A DNA stretch of 64,000 nt, taken from Psococerastis gibbosa (lineage: Eukaryota; Arthropoda; Insecta; Psocodea; Psocidae). Location of the stretch: assembly GCA_963971405.1 (NCBI GenBank), contig OZ020490.1, forward strand, positions 10,092,874-10,156,873, read 5' to 3'. The translations under genes and the position numbers were made by a program. The notes under the pieces were generated by a model. It saw nothing but the letters and a program-made list of their open reading frames with translations. It searched no databases and had not been told where the DNA came from. Of the stretch, positions 10,670 to 21,111 are shown piece by piece. Each line of letters starts with the position of its first letter. The stretch's first letter is position 1.

Positions 10670-11350
10670 CTCCCCCGTTGTTGCGTCCCTGCACCTAGAT
10701 GATCCCCAGCTACTACGACCGTGATTATAATTTTTCCAAAAGTGCCTCATAAATACCCAAAATTGCAAAATATCTACATTTTGGCATGTAGGTAGGCATA
10801 AACCAAAACCATACAATATGGGTCAGTCCCCCGGCTATAAAGCCTTTTTAATATTTATTGGCTCGTACATAAAGACCCAGGTTTCCAGGGTAGGGGCAAT
10901 ATACCCCCCCCCCCCTCCTCCCCGGCCGTTGTAGCGTCGCTGCACCTTGAAGATCCCCAGCTACTACGACCTTGTTATCAATTTCCCAAAAGTGGGTCAT
11001 GCATACCCAAAATATCTACATTTTGCCATGCAGGTAGGCATAAACCATACAATAGGGGTCAGTCCCCCTGCTATAAAGCCTTTTTAATATTTATTGGCCC
11101 GTACATAAAGATCCAGGTTTCCAGGGTAGGGGCAATATACCCCCCCCCCCCCTCCTCCCCGGCCGTTGTAGCGTCGCTGCACCTTGAAGATCCCCAGCTA
11201 CTACGACCTTGTTATCAATTTCCCAAAAGTGGGTCATGTATACCCGAAATATCTACATTTTGCCATGCAGGTAGGCATAAACCATACAATAGGGGTCAGT
11301 CCCCCTGCTATAAAGCCTTTTTAATATTTATTGGCCCGTACATAAAGACC
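10670..11350 (+). repeat. Tandem repeat, 3 x about 240 bp, with poly-C
   Basis: Three units start at about 10676, 10926 and 11164. Each has GTTGTAGCGTCGCTGCACCT, CCCCAGCTACTACGACC, a GGTAGGCATAAACC block, CTATAAAGCCTTTTTAATAT and a C12-14 run. The TATAAAG inside each unit is part of the repeat and not evidence of a promoter. Confidence 0.9.
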
Positions 11351-11535
11351 CACACAATTCTACTAACTGGGTGGTCTCTCATATAAACCGGGTGCTCATA
11401 CGACACCCAATATGCCCCCACAGTGGCCTGCGCCTACCTGTTTTAAATTATTCAAGATGGTATTGACATTTTTATGGAGGCTTAACGATTAAATTAACTT
11501 TTGGAATTTTTAGGGAAAACAAGGCGTCCACGTTC

Positions 11536-11879
11536 AATGAGGTTCATTCGTGACGTCATTTTGTAGATGGCAGCACCAGTTGCAATGATATCAAAGCGCT
11601 GATTTTTCCATAAGCCTCAATACTATTTTAAAATGATTTTTAATTACGTATTATTTTTAAGTGATATTTTTCTATAAATCATGGAGAATATATATATTAA
11701 ATTAAATGCAGCGAAATAAGGTCCAGGCATAGTAAAAATATTATAAAAAATATTAAAAGAATTAATTAGATGCTAAGAGCTTAGTTTTCACATGCAAACG
11801 GCGGCCATTTTGAACAATATGGATATCAGTTTGTCGTCAGCGAACCTAGTGACCAAAACTGTCCCTACAGAACCTCATT
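11536..11879 (+). mobile_element. 345-bp GAGGTTC MITE, copy 2
   Basis: Starts AATGAGGTTCATTCGTGACG and ends CTACAGAACCTCATT, with perfect 10-bp inverted ends (AATGAGGTTC). Highly similar to 5449-5792 (inverted) and 50735-51088. Confidence 0.8.
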
Positions 11880-12179
11880 GTTATCTGCACCATGTTGTGC
11901 ACGGGCACAAAACGGGTTTGTTCTGTTTTTAAAGTGTCATGACACCAGCTCCCTTTTGAGCTCAACTGGGTCATCGTAGAGTTCAATAGGCTTTGGGAGT
12001 TATATATGGAAGTGATGGGCAATTAAAGCGCGACAATTTTTTTTTGAATCCTGTAGCTACCGGCTACGTTTTTCCAATAGCTGGTCATAGGAGACGTGGT
12101 GAGCAGGGGCCGATACAGCTTTTTATTGGATGGGGGTCATGGTCGAAAGTTAAGACGGGTTTACGGTAGTCTTTCATTA

Positions 12180-12299
12180 GGCGGCTATTCCACTTGTCAA
12201 TATTCCGTCATTTGTGCATCAATAATTGATCAGATGACATAGAGTAAAGAAAAAATCTCATCAACTATTGAAGAAGAATTGACAAGTTGAATAGCCGTC
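12180..12299. mobile_element. Tourist/Harbinger-like palindromic MITE, 120 bp
   Basis: Begins GGCGGCTATTCCACTTGTCA and ends with its complement (TTGACAAGTTGAATAGCCGTC). It is flanked by TTA at 12177-12179 and 12300-12302. The centre contains TGATCAGATGACATAGAG, which resembles the centres at 25916-26300 and 59397-59823. A 3-bp TTA/TAA TSD is the PIF/Harbinger signature. Confidence 0.75.
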
Positions 12300-12302
12300 T
12301 TA

Positions 12303-12920
12303 GATATTTTTTTGTTAATTAGATTATATTTATTTTTAATACATTTGTCTCATTTTGGCACCCTGAAGGATGAAATTCGATCTATCGCACGTCCGCGAGG
12401 TATATGGGTTCGCAAAGGACGCCAAACTGATGGGCCTTTTCTAAAAATTTATAAACTTTTAAGTGGTCTATGGGCTCTATTGTCTGCAGGCACCTACTTC
12501 CAGAGACAACAAATAATGGCTCTTTTATAAAAATGAATTGGTATTTCTATTTGGATCAGCAATATTACAACCTTGTGCGAAACTGATTCTTGAGAAAATT
12601 TATAGCTAGTCCATTAGGCTAATTAAAATGACCCGCACTAAACATGTGTCTGACCCATTAATTTTAAAAACAACCTACGTAGGTACAGCCATAGCGGGTC
12701 ATCTAAAATGGCGATTATCTACCTGTATTGCCATGTTTAGTGCGTACCTGTCTAATTTCTGAGTTAATTTGGAGGTTCTGGTGATAGCTGGTCCCTCCTC
12801 CGTCCAAACATTTTAAACTTTACTTTCCCTGCTTTAAGGCGGTCAAGATTTGACCTAAAGGCCTGCCTACTTTAATTACACGGTTGAATTACGTTAAGGC
12901 TGTCCCGCCAGCTTTACGTA
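12303..12920. other. No supported gene
   Basis: AT-rich. Short inverted segments near 12628-12745 (AACATGTGTCTGACCC; GCCATGTTTAGTGCG) hint at an old TIR element, but its ends cannot be set. Confidence 0.3.
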
Positions 12921-12923
12921 TTC

Positions 12924-13005
12924 TGACATGTCCAGAAAATGCAACCAGTGTGAGACTCGTACCTGCAAACTTTCGGGTGAGTGAAAGTCAGAGTCTCGAC
13001 GACGT
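12924..13005 (-). mobile_element. SINE family A head fragment
   Basis: On the minus strand this gives the tRNA-like head with a B-box-like GTACGAGTCTCAC, followed by the start of the body (TTTTCTGGACATGTC). The rest is missing and a LINE stub follows. Confidence 0.45.
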
Positions 13006-13013
13006 ATACGATA

Positions 13014-13095
13014 AGTCTTCTTCTTCTTCAAGTTACAGCCAACTGGCTGGTTGGCAGCAACATGTGACACCGATACCTCCACTCCCAGGGCCGAA
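13014..13095 (-). pseudogene. LINE 3' stub (HMLLPTS type)
   Basis: TTCTTCTTCAAGTTACAGCC, an AACTGGCTGGTTGG block and CAGCAACATGTGACAC match the 3' end at 62204-62500 (-), which encodes HMLLPTSRPAVT and stop followed by a (GAA)n tail. Confidence 0.6.
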
Positions 13096-13456
13096 TTAAT
13101 CTTCCCTGGGCCCCTGGAATTGGTGGGCCCCCTCCCCCCTCTACGGGCTCTATATTTATAGTCTTACTAGGCAATTAAGGTGACTAACAATGCGGCTAAG
13201 AACTAATAATACTAAATACAAAACACATCATATTTGAAATAATATTTAAAAATAATGTTTGAAAATTTTGGCGGGAAAACGTTCTGTTTGAAAAATTGTG
13301 AGTTTTACAACATTATGAAAATCACATTTTTCAATGTATTATGAAAAGTTTTAACAAATTGCATAATAAATGAACTTTTTTAAAAATTTTGGGCCTTCAG
13401 GCTGCTCTGGGCCTTTAGGCAGTTGCGTAGTGTGCCTATTAGTTGGTGATCCGGCA
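13096..13456. other. No supported gene
   Basis: AT-rich sequence with short low-complexity runs; no family match. Confidence 0.35.
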
Positions 13457-13765
13457 CTGTCCACTCCCCTCAATCCTGGTACGCCCTCTTCAGCAGCCTG
13501 ATCGAGGCGATTATAATACCGGGGTTAAATAAATACCCTATTATACCCTATTATAACTGTAAACAAACCGATTTTGAATAGCACTTTCCATTATAAAATT
13601 ATCTTGTTTACATTTTTAACACCAGGGGATTAAATAAATACCGGTATTATAATCGCCTCGATCAGGCTGCAGCTCCACGTACGTACTTACTGGCCCCAAC
13701 ATCCTCCATCCCTTGCTGTAGATATTCTTTTCTTGGGCGCTCAGGTCGGTTGACGATACGTTAAG
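13457..13765 (-). pseudogene. LINE 3' stub interrupted by a palindromic MITE
   Basis: LINE sequence 13457-13492 (CCACTCCCCTCAATCCTGG...CTCTTCA) resumes at 13671 (AGCTCCACGTACGTACTTAC...TCGGTTGAC). The intact arrangement is visible at 62260-62375. The interruption is the element at 13493-13670. Confidence 0.6.
13493..13670. mobile_element. 178-bp TIR element (GCAGCCTGATCGAGG)
   Basis: Ends are long inverted repeats: GCAGCCTGATCGAGGCGATT and its complement, extending about 36 bp through a TATAATACCGG core. It sits in a LINE stub whose uninterrupted form is at 62260-62375. Related TIRs (GGCGATTTTAATACCGGGGT) occur at 38439-38864. The TSD is ambiguous (1-3 bp). Confidence 0.7.
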
Positions 13766-13804
13766 TCAGTACAATAAAGTCTAAGATAACAATGTGTTAC
13801 CAAC

Positions 13805-13965
13805 GGCCAATTGCCTACGGTCATACCAAGTTGAATCCATCCATAAAAACTGCAGCAAACACGGCAGTGTGCACAGCGTTGGCAGGGGAACATGGTGGGA
13901 TATGATAACGCGCTGTGACTTCATTTCAGTCTAAGTGTGTGTCCAGTTCTGGTCACGTCCGAATT
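13805..13965 (+). mobile_element. SINE family C body fragment
   Basis: Shares GGTCATACCAAGTTGAATCC, GCAGTGTGCACAGCGTTGG and a GTCACGTCCGAATT segment with the head-bearing copy at 21485-21820. The tRNA-like head is missing. Confidence 0.65.
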
Positions 13966-13990
13966 CTGAAAATAGTTTGTTTTCATTTTT

Positions 13991-14197
13991 AAATAAATAA
14001 ATGACTTTTTTTGTTCTATTACTAAGCCAACCTAGCGGAGTTATAAAGCCCTCTCTTACACCCAACTAGGAAGGCCCGGGACCGCCTGCTTTACACGCCC
14101 TCCGAAGCATGGCCAGAAAATGTCGCTAGTGTAGGACTCGAACCAACAACCTTTCGGGTGAAAGTTGGAGTCTGTACCACTACTCTACACGTCCTGG
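13991..14197 (-). mobile_element. SINE family A, full length
   Basis: Read on the minus strand it begins with a tRNA-like head (GTAGAGTAGTGGTACAGACT; B box GGTTCGAGTCC). The body follows (GGCCATGCTTCGGAGGGCGT; GGCTTTATAACTCCGCTAGG; TTGGCTTAGTAATAGAAC), then an (ATTT)n tail. Head plus internal Pol III boxes define a tRNA-derived SINE. Confidence 0.85.
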
Positions 14198-14598
14198 GAG
14201 TATGTTAACTTGATGCCCCGTTCTATGCCTGCTGCGAAAAATATAAACCTGACTTCGGCACTATTTTCATTACAATGCGATCTAGTGATAAAACCTTCAC
14301 GGGACTGGCCCGCCTTTCTTGAATAAGCCTTAATTGGGTTTAAATTACATTGTAGCCCACCAAATGGAGTACCTTATATCTAGGTATAGAGTTATTGTTC
14401 TTTAAATTTAATAAACCGGCGTAGCTGCCGGACCTTTTTCGTGTTTTTTAATTAAGCTGTCTTATTTTCAATGTTGAAAGACAATGACTGTTCAAAATGA
14501 GTTATGAAGTGTATGAAATTAATTTAATGTCTTCTGGGCATATTTTTTTACAATTATTATGTTGCAATGAATGGCAACGTTTACATGAGCCTGTTATG
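14198..14598. other. No supported gene
   Basis: AT-rich sequence flanking the hAT element; no feature seen. Confidence 0.35.
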
Positions 14599-14606
14599 GT
14601 CTATGT

Positions 14607-14910
14607 CAAGGGTTCCCAATCTGTGGTACATGGACCACCGGTGGTCCACCGACATATATCAGGTGGCCCACGGACTAAGGTAAGAAATAAGAAAAAAAAT
14701 CAGCTGAGATATTGGAAATTAGAAGTAAAATACAGTAAGTCTTGGCACAGAACTATAAAATCCAATCGATACCAGTCCCAAACATTAAATCAAATATTAG
14801 CATGTAATTTTAGGCACAAATCATCCTAGAATTTTCCATTTTTCATTTGGTCCACGGAAAATCATAAAATAATCTATTGGTCCACGGACAAAATAGTTTG
14901 GGAACCCCTG
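14607..14910. mobile_element. hAT MITE, 304 bp, perfect 8-bp TSD
   Basis: Begins CAAGGGTTCCCAATCTGTGG and ends AGTTTGGGAACCCCTG, a classic hAT terminal motif (CAGGGGTTCCCAAA). TSD GTCTATGT occurs at 14599-14606 and 14911-14918. Sub-terminal GGTCCACGG repeats occur on both sides. No transposase ORF. Confidence 0.92.
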
Positions 14911-14919
14911 GTCTATGTG

Positions 14920-15109
14920 ACGCAAAATGAGAAAAGTATGGACATGGAATGTTTTGATCCTGCGCAACACTGTAAAAATATTCTTTGCACAATTTTTTGT
15001 TATGCCTTGCATCCAATGCAAAAAGGTAACCCAAAATGGTGCAAGGAATATTTTTACAGTGTTGGACAGGATCAAAACATTCCATGTCCATACTTTTCTC
15101 ATTTTGCGT
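14920..15109. mobile_element. 190-bp palindromic MITE adjoining the hAT element
   Basis: Arms of about 80 bp begin ACGCAAAATGAGAAAAGTAT, continue with GGACATGGAATGTTTTGATC and CAACACTGTAAAAATATTC, and recur as the complement ending CTCATTTTGCGT at 15109. The loop is near 15000-15030. Possible TA TSD. The left hAT target duplicate abuts this element directly. Confidence 0.8.
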
Positions 15110-15245
15110 GGACTATACTGTAGGAGCCCTATACTATACTATACTATACTAGAAGGCTGTAGAATCCTCATACGTGTATATATGGCTGTGTGGCTCTATC
15201 ATTTTTACTTAATTATTTATAATGTACGGTGTACAAGCACCAGTG

Positions 15246-15350
15246 TGCTGAATCACGCCAACGGCCATACCAAGTTGAATACATCAGAACAGAGCCTGTT
15301 CGAAACTGCAGCGAACATGGTAGTGTGCACAGCGTTGGCAGGTTGTCCAT
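15246..15350 (+). mobile_element. SINE family C fragment
   Basis: CACGCCAACGGCCATACCAA, a GAACAGAGCCTGTTCGAAAC block and GTGTGCACAGCGTTGGCAGG match the body at 21570-21680. Confidence 0.6.
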
Positions 15351-16008
15351 AATTCCCAACCCGGATTGTGCCGTCATTTTCATATATACCCATGTCTGCC
15401 AGCGTTTTGGCTCTTTTAATCCACTGCTAAAAACACCAATATTTATTTATTTACAATTTATTTTCATTCAAAAAATATGTTGTAACATATTTTATATTCT
15501 ATTGTCACAACTGTCAAGTAGCCTACAAAGTTAAAATAAATACCTGTAAAGTAACAATACGGTAAAAAAAACATATTTTTAATTTCCTGATATGACTCAA
15601 AACTCAAATCCGGTATTGACGCATTAGGCTGGTATGCTTCACGGATAAAAAAATTTGCAAAATCACCTGACAGGTCATTTGGGTGTAGAGATCGTAATGA
15701 CCCGGTTCATAAAACGTAGGAAGGTTAAACCTGACCCATCAGGCAGGTTCGTATATTACATTTAGATTGGCCAGTATGATAAGTCCGGCACGCGTTTCAA
15801 ACTGCACTACTGGTTCTGACCATGGCGAGAATGAACCTGCAGTCAACTTAGAAGCAACCGGACGGGAATTTCTAGGTGAAAACAATAAGATTTCACAAGA
15901 AACATCGATCGTAGTTCCACAATTAAAATGTCATAAAGTAGAGAAAAAGCTCCTCTAAATTTTGATGCATAATTTGTCATAACATCGATATTCGTTCGGC
16001 TACAATCA
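15351..16008. other. No supported gene
   Basis: AT-rich. A pair of related segments (GCCTGATGGGTCAGGT on the minus strand near 15737; CACCTGACAGGTCATT at 15664) suggests an old repeat. The 63-codon ORF at 15767 has no recognisable features. Confidence 0.3.
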
Positions 16009-16012
16009 TTAA

Positions 16013-16398
16013 GAGGACATGCTACGTAGAAAATGATTACCCAAAAATTTGTTGTTTTAATTGACTTTATATTTTTTTATTTAATTGAAAAAGCAAGTCA
16101 TTAAAGATTTGGCTCGTGGAAGTTGTAGAAGACTACTTCCTGCATCATATAATAGGAAATATTAAATATTTGGTACCTTAGTTCTTTCATAAATACCAGA
16201 CAGGACTAAAATTTCGCGTATTCTGGGCTTTTTGGAAGAACTACAAAACCGAATAGTAAAAATACCCGATTATATGATGCGCAAAGTAGTCTTCTACAAC
16301 TTAGATCAGCCAAATTTTTAATAACTTGCTGAATTAATTGAATATAAAATGAAAATTATTTAATTTTGGGGTCCCAATTTTCTGTGTAGCATATACTC
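16013..16398. mobile_element. TTAA-flanked palindromic MITE, copy 1 (386 bp)
   Basis: TTAA at 16009-16012 and 16399-16402 flank an element starting GAGGACATGCTACGTAGAAA and ending TGTGTAGCATATACTC. The two halves are near-complementary: GGAAGTTGTAGAAGACTACT and AGTAGTCTTCTACAACTT. A TTAA TSD fits the piggyBac, Kolobok or Sola3 groups; GAG...CTC ends would suit Sola3, but that is an inference. Other copies: 22032-22426 and 32802-33186. Confidence 0.85.
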
Positions 16399-16402
16399 TT
16401 AA

Positions 16403-16560
16403 GAAAAAGTGCGACTGAACCCGTAAATGCTTTCCCATTTATCAATTAATATTGATACCCTAATAGGTACATGGGTAAATAATTGTCCCTTGGTTAAATA
16501 TTGAATGCCTATAGATTTGCCTTATCATTAAACACCGGATTGGTCGATTGCATAGTACAG
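16403..16560 (-). repeat. End fragment of the 850-bp CTTTCC repeat
   Basis: GTGCGACTGAACCCGTAAAT, GCTTTCCCATTTATCAATTA and AATAATTGTCCCTTGGTTAA resemble the end at 46735-46870. The remainder is absent. Confidence 0.5.
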
Positions 16561-16682
16561 AAAGGGCTGGCCCACAATGTTGTATATGTATAATACAACT
16601 CAATAAAAATTGTCTGGTATGCAATGCAAACAAAAAAGTCAATACTTATTTATTTGACATAAATAATAATTATAATTTCTAC

Positions 16683-16825
16683 ATTTTCTGGCCATGCTAC
16701 GGAGAGCATGTAAAGCAGGCGGTCCCGGGCGTTCCTAGTTGCGTGTAAGAGAGGGCTTTATAGCCCTTACTCCGCTAGGTTGGCTTAGTAATAGAACAAA
16801 AGGTCCTTATTTATTTATATATAAT
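16683..16825 (+). mobile_element. SINE family A, head missing
   Basis: TTTTCTGGCCATGCTACGGA, GTAAAGCAGGCGGTCCCGGG, GTGTAAGAGAGGGCTTTATA and TTGGCTTAGTAATAGAACAA are followed by TTATTTATTTAT. The body is complete; the tRNA-like head is lost. Confidence 0.8.
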
Positions 16826-17185
16826 AATAAATGTGTAAATAAATATATTATTATTTATAACATCGTCGTTGTACGTATGGTACGCCTACTCATTCATCCA
16901 TTGGTTGTCGGTACCTATGTTCCAATCATCGAATCATTATTAGCTAATTAATAGTCAGGTACTTTTAGAATACCTATTTTTATATTCTTTAATTAAGAAC
17001 AGGCGAGGTACCTGAGCAATTTCTGTTGAAGTTATTTCCGCATTTTAAAAAGCAGGTCTTGTGGGTGGCTGATTGAGTTTACGAGTTGTAATAAATTAGG
17101 TACCGTTCGCCTGCCTAAGAGGTTGAAACGTATAAAGGTAACTTGGTAATGCTATGGTGACTGATGGTACCTTATTTAAGTTGAG
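16826..17185. other. No supported gene
   Basis: AT-rich spacer between two family A SINE copies. Confidence 0.35.
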
Positions 17186-17272
17186 TGTAAGAGAGGGCTT
17201 TATAGCCCTAACTCCACTAGGTTGGCTTAGTAATAGAACAGCAAAAGACGTCAATATTTATTTATTTAAATA
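17186..17272 (+). mobile_element. SINE family A, 3' fragment
   Basis: GTGTAAGAGAGGGCTTTATA, CTCCACTAGGTTGGCTTAG and TAATAGAACA precede an ATTTATTTATTTA tail. Confidence 0.75.
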
Positions 17273-17400
17273 TTAAAATCATAATAAATGAGTGGTGGCT
17301 CTACGTATTTTTTTTTTTTTCTAAAAAGAAGTGCACTTATGCACTTAAAGCATCTGCAGAGCTTTACTAATTTAGTTTGTGATGATTAGGGACAGTAAGT

Positions 17401-17615
17401 CAGGACCTGTGGAGTAGTGTCCCAGACTCCGACTTTCCCCCGAAAGGTTGTAGGTTCGAGTGCCATACTGACTACCTTTTCTGGCCATGCTTCGGAGGGC
17501 ATGTAAAACAGGCAGTGCAGGGTCATCGTAGTTGAGTGTAAGAGAGCTCTAACTACGCTAGGTTGGCTTAGTAATAGAACAATAATAAGTCAAGATTTAT
17601 TTATTTATTGGTATG
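17401..17615 (+). mobile_element. SINE family A, full length
   Basis: Head CAGGACCTGTGGAGTAGTGT with B box AGGTTCGAGTGCC. Body CTGGCCATGCTTCGGAGGGC. Tail GGCTTAGTAATAGAACAA then ATTTATTTATTTA. The A box is decayed relative to the copy at 61225-61432. Confidence 0.8.
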
Positions 17616-18368
17616 ACATGGTCTCCACATGGAGATTTAGAAACTATATGTATAATGAAGGGGCGCCATCTGTAGCCGTGGCTAAGAGCGACCCGACGCC
17701 CTAGCTCTACACCCCTGCGTAAACCTGACCCTAGTGAAAAACGTTCTATCGACAGTAGACAATATCATTACAATTCATTTAAATTATAACTTTTGAAAAT
17801 TAGCGCGCAAAGAGTCTTCTGGAGGTTGGTGGCTGGTGGGGACTGCCCCTACCATTAAAATGTCTAGTGTTCAGGTAGAAATCTAATGCGACGAGCATTC
17901 TCCTTATGCCATTATCAATTAAACCGACAACAGTGAGCAATTAAAAAAGTAATGGTTAATTAATTAATGGTTAATCTATCTAGTACATGGCAACCTGTCC
18001 AGATTGGAATTCTAGAACAACGTAGAAAATTCTCGTTGCTGTCTATCTGGTAACTAATTAGCTAATTGTAAGCTAGGCTTATTCTATAGTAGAATTGCTG
18101 CATGTAATTCTAACAACTGCATTCTTAGAATGCCTCTGCGAATGCGAGGATTATAAAATAGTAGATACCAGAAATTCACGGCTCAGTCATTAAACGATTC
18201 GGCAGTTGTGACCGTGCGTACGTAGGTATAGGTGGTTCTCCAAGTACTGTCAACATTGGGTTATTGGAAAGTCAGGGTCCCAAGGTCAAGTGCGCAGAAC
18301 TTCTGCGCCTGTGAATCTGTTGTCAGCCTTGCATGTTGAATTGTTCATTTTTTTATTTTAAATAAAAG
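17616..18368. other. No supported gene
   Basis: Moderately AT-rich intergenic sequence. Contains CTCTACACCCCTGCGTAAAC and other GC-richer patches, but no coherent ORF, inverted terminal repeat or RNA. Confidence 0.35.
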
Positions 18369-18528
18369 TTTAATCGCATACAAACAATTTAATGAATGTA
18401 TCCGATTAACCTCTTCAGTCGCCTCTTTAGGTTAGTACCCGTATTGAGCTACGACACGTCTCCGTTCGCATGGCTAGGAAAGACTCGCACAAATACAAGC
18501 ACGCTACCATCTGGCCATCGAAGTCGAT
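18369..18528 (-). mobile_element. SINE family B
   Basis: TTTAATCGCATACAAACAAT, GAATGTATCCGATTAACCTC, GAGCTACGACACGTCTCCG and ACGCTACCATCTGGCCATCG are the complement of the copies at 48442-48625 and 60955-61145. The minus-strand head (GATGGCCAGATGGTAGCGTG) resembles a Pol III A box. Confidence 0.75.
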
Positions 18529-18880
18529 TCCAATATTTTCATGATTTGTATGCTCCAACCCTACAACTTGGTCACATTTCTTTTGACCACCTTTGACATT
18601 TCCCCGCTTTAGGCCATACTTAGCTTATGGCTAGTTGGCATATATTCCATTTTATTATCCTTGAGTTGATATAAACTTTTTACAACTATAAGACTCTTGG
18701 AGAAGGGATCCCTCCAAGGGAGTCGCATCGCCAGCTCTTGGGCTAGGCGTAGGCAGGAGGAAGCTAGGCTGTACATTTGCGCATGCGCCCCTGCATAAGA
18801 TTTGTACTTTAAGTTGTTTGTTTGCACCAAAAAATTACAAAAAAATCATCAGAAATGGAAAGCAAATAAAATTATAAATT
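18529..18880. other. No supported gene
   Basis: The antisense 73-codon ORF here has no recognisable motif. Confidence 0.3.
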
Positions 18881-19096
18881 TAAATAAATAAATAACGACT
18901 TTCATTGTTCTATTACTAAGCCAACCTAGCGGAGTTAGGGCTATAAAACCCTCTCTTACACTCAACTTGGAAGACCCCGGGACCGCCTGCTTTACATGCC
19001 CTCCGAAGCATGGCCAGAAAATGTAAGAAGTGTAGGACTCGAACCAACAACCTTTCGGGTGAAAGCCAGAGTCCTTACCACTACTCTACGTGTCTT
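18881..19096 (-). mobile_element. SINE family A, full length
   Basis: On the minus strand: head GTAGAGTAGTGGTAAGGACT, B box GGTTCGAGTCC, body TTCTGGCCATGCTTCGGAGG and GAGGGTTTTATAGCCCTAAC, tail ending in (ATTT)n. Confidence 0.85.
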
Positions 19097-19205
19097 CACA
19101 AAATTTTAAAATTTGAACCTATGTACTATTTATCCTGTGATAATATTTGCAATTATTATTAAGGGGGCAGCTGCCTAAATAGGCATAAGCATAGTCGCAT
19201 ATCCG

Positions 19206-19291
19206 CAAGGGCGGATCCAGCAAAACATTTAGGGGGGGGGGGGTCACACGTTTTTTGTTAGCCCCCCCCCCCCCCCGTGGATCCACCAATG
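19206..19291. mobile_element. Short poly-G/poly-C TIR element
   Basis: CAAGGGCGGATCCAGC at one end and GTGGATCCACCAATG at the other flank G12 and C15 tracts. Ends resemble those of 31685-31938. The 8-bp flanks (CATATCCG and CATCAATG) match poorly, so insertion structure is uncertain. Confidence 0.5.
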
Positions 19292-20179
19292 CATCAATGC
19301 ATCCTCGTACCTGTTCTTATTTTACTCTTCTTCTTATGTGAGTCGACGAGTCTGCAACGGTGTTAGGCATATTTTCCCCGGCGGCACTTTGAACCCAAGT
19401 CGCGTCAAGCTGTGAAATAGACCAGAGACTGGTATGTACCTTGACTAATGCGATGTTTACGGTCTTTTTCCATGTCACTATATCGTGCGGAGACGCACGA
19501 CAACAGTGCAAAAAACACCAGTTGAACTCAAAGAAGGAGCCTGATTTGAGTAATTTGGGGTTTCTTCAGTTTAAGGATGCGTTCTAAATGAGTACTACTA
19601 ATAATAATAACAATTCGTATATTTTTCTAAAATGATTGGCGTAACAAATTATTTTGTAGGCCCCTTAACCAGATGGTGTGCTGGGTACCTACTAATACTG
19701 TTATTCAACTTGTTAGGTACTTGATAAGTAAGGGAAAGATTTCAAAATATTTTGTTGACAAGGAACGGACGTGAATTTTTGAGGAAATTGATTAATTGCA
19801 CATCCCACAGCAGACATAGACATGAAAGTGAAAAATGCATTAAAAATCTTTCTAAAAATGCAGCCCATTTCCCCGTTTGATTTACGACTATTCTACTCTT
19901 TATCGGAGTGTTGCGATGTTATAATGTTTTAGATGAGAAATTGTATGTTTCCTTCGAAAGCTGCTGCAAATGTTTGATGAAGTTTACATCTTTCATTTCT
20001 TTGCGACTGTGGAAAGAGAAAATAATTAATTCTGCCAATATTCCAAGGTCATTTTTTGTTTTCATGAAGAAATTAATAATCATTTATTTGCAAACAGACC
20101 TACAAGTCCAATAAAATGCAAATCTACAATATGCGAATTTATAAAATAGTTGAAAATCTCTCTTTTGCCAATCCAGTCC
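19292..20179. other. No supported gene; weak similarity to 51640-52040
   Basis: Segments such as AAAGATTTCAAAATATTTTG and CTGTGGAAAGAGAAAATAAT have diverged counterparts near 51645 and 52003. This suggests an old dispersed repeat present at both places. Confidence 0.35.
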
Positions 20180-20640
20180 AATCATCCAATCAACGGCCGA
20201 TATGATATTTACAACATTTGGTTTGTTTATATGATGGGAAAGTAGAAATATTTTGCGTAGGATTACATTCACCCAAGAGTTTGCATTCATGAGTCATCCA
20301 GACCAATCAACGGCCGATATGATATTCACAACACTTGGTTTGTTTATATGATGGGAATTTACAGCATTTGGTTTGTTTATATGATGGGAATTTACATTTG
20401 GTTTGTTTATATGATGGGAATGTAGAAATATTTTGCGTGGGGTTTCATTCACACAAGAGTTTGCATTCATGAGTCATCCAGACCAATCAAAGGCCGATAT
20501 GATATTTACAACACTTGATTTGTTTATATGATGGGAATTTACAACATATTTTGGTTTGTTTATATTATGATGGGAAAGTAGAAATATTTTGCGTAGGATT
20601 ACATTCACACAAGAGTTAGCATTCATGAGTTTTTAAATGC
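20180..20640 (+). repeat. Irregular tandem repeat array
   Basis: About three units contain CGGCCGATATGATATTTACA, one to three copies of TTTGGTTTGTTTATATGATG, GTAGAAATATTTTGCGTAGG and TTTGCATTCATGAGTCATCC. Unit length varies (about 110-190 bp) because the TTTGGTTTGTTTATATGATG segment is itself repeated. Confidence 0.85.
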
Positions 20641-20828
20641 GTGTAAGATTTATGTTTCGCCCAGGGAGACCATTAGTGTGTACAGGTTAACTGCTCATAA
20701 TTTCAGGCTCGGCTAATCTTTTCCTTAACGCTTTTAAGGTGATGAAACCAATGGCTAAAAAAAAAACGTTGGCCGTGTTACTTTGTGTCAGTTTGGCTGC
20801 TTATTATCACCTACTTGGAATAAAAAAA

Positions 20829-21023
20829 AAATAACAAAAACTTAGAGTTTTAGAAAAACTTGTTATAACAACCCGAATTAGTAAAACCCAAATAATCGTT
20901 AAGAAATTAACTTTGTCTAAGAGTGGGTTTCTTAGACAAAGTTAATTTCTTAACGATTATTTGGGTTTTACTAATTCGGGTTTTTATAACAAATTTTTCT
21001 AAAATTCTAAGTTTTTGTTATTT
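20829..21023. repeat. Near-perfect palindrome, about 90-bp arms
   Basis: Left arm 20830-20920 runs from ATAACAAAAACTTAGAG through AATTAGTAAAACCCAAATAA to AACTTTGTCTAAG. The right arm is its complement. They are separated by AGTGGGTTT. The right half recurs once at 25331-25440, directly beside a Penelope-like RT fragment. Confidence 0.9.
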
Positions 21024-21111
21024 TTTGTTTATTAAAATGAAATACCACGAAGTCATGAGTAATCTAATTATTTAACCTACTTGGAAGTTAAAACTACCAG
21101 TAAATTAATTA

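Noticed and set aside
10840-11330. TATAAAG motifs as promoters
   Set aside because: Each is part of a 240-bp tandem repeat unit with no gene downstream.
14821-15352. Several similar 70-140 codon ORFs on both strands
   Set aside because: They are the two arms of a palindromic MITE read in different frames; identical peptides on opposite strands show this.
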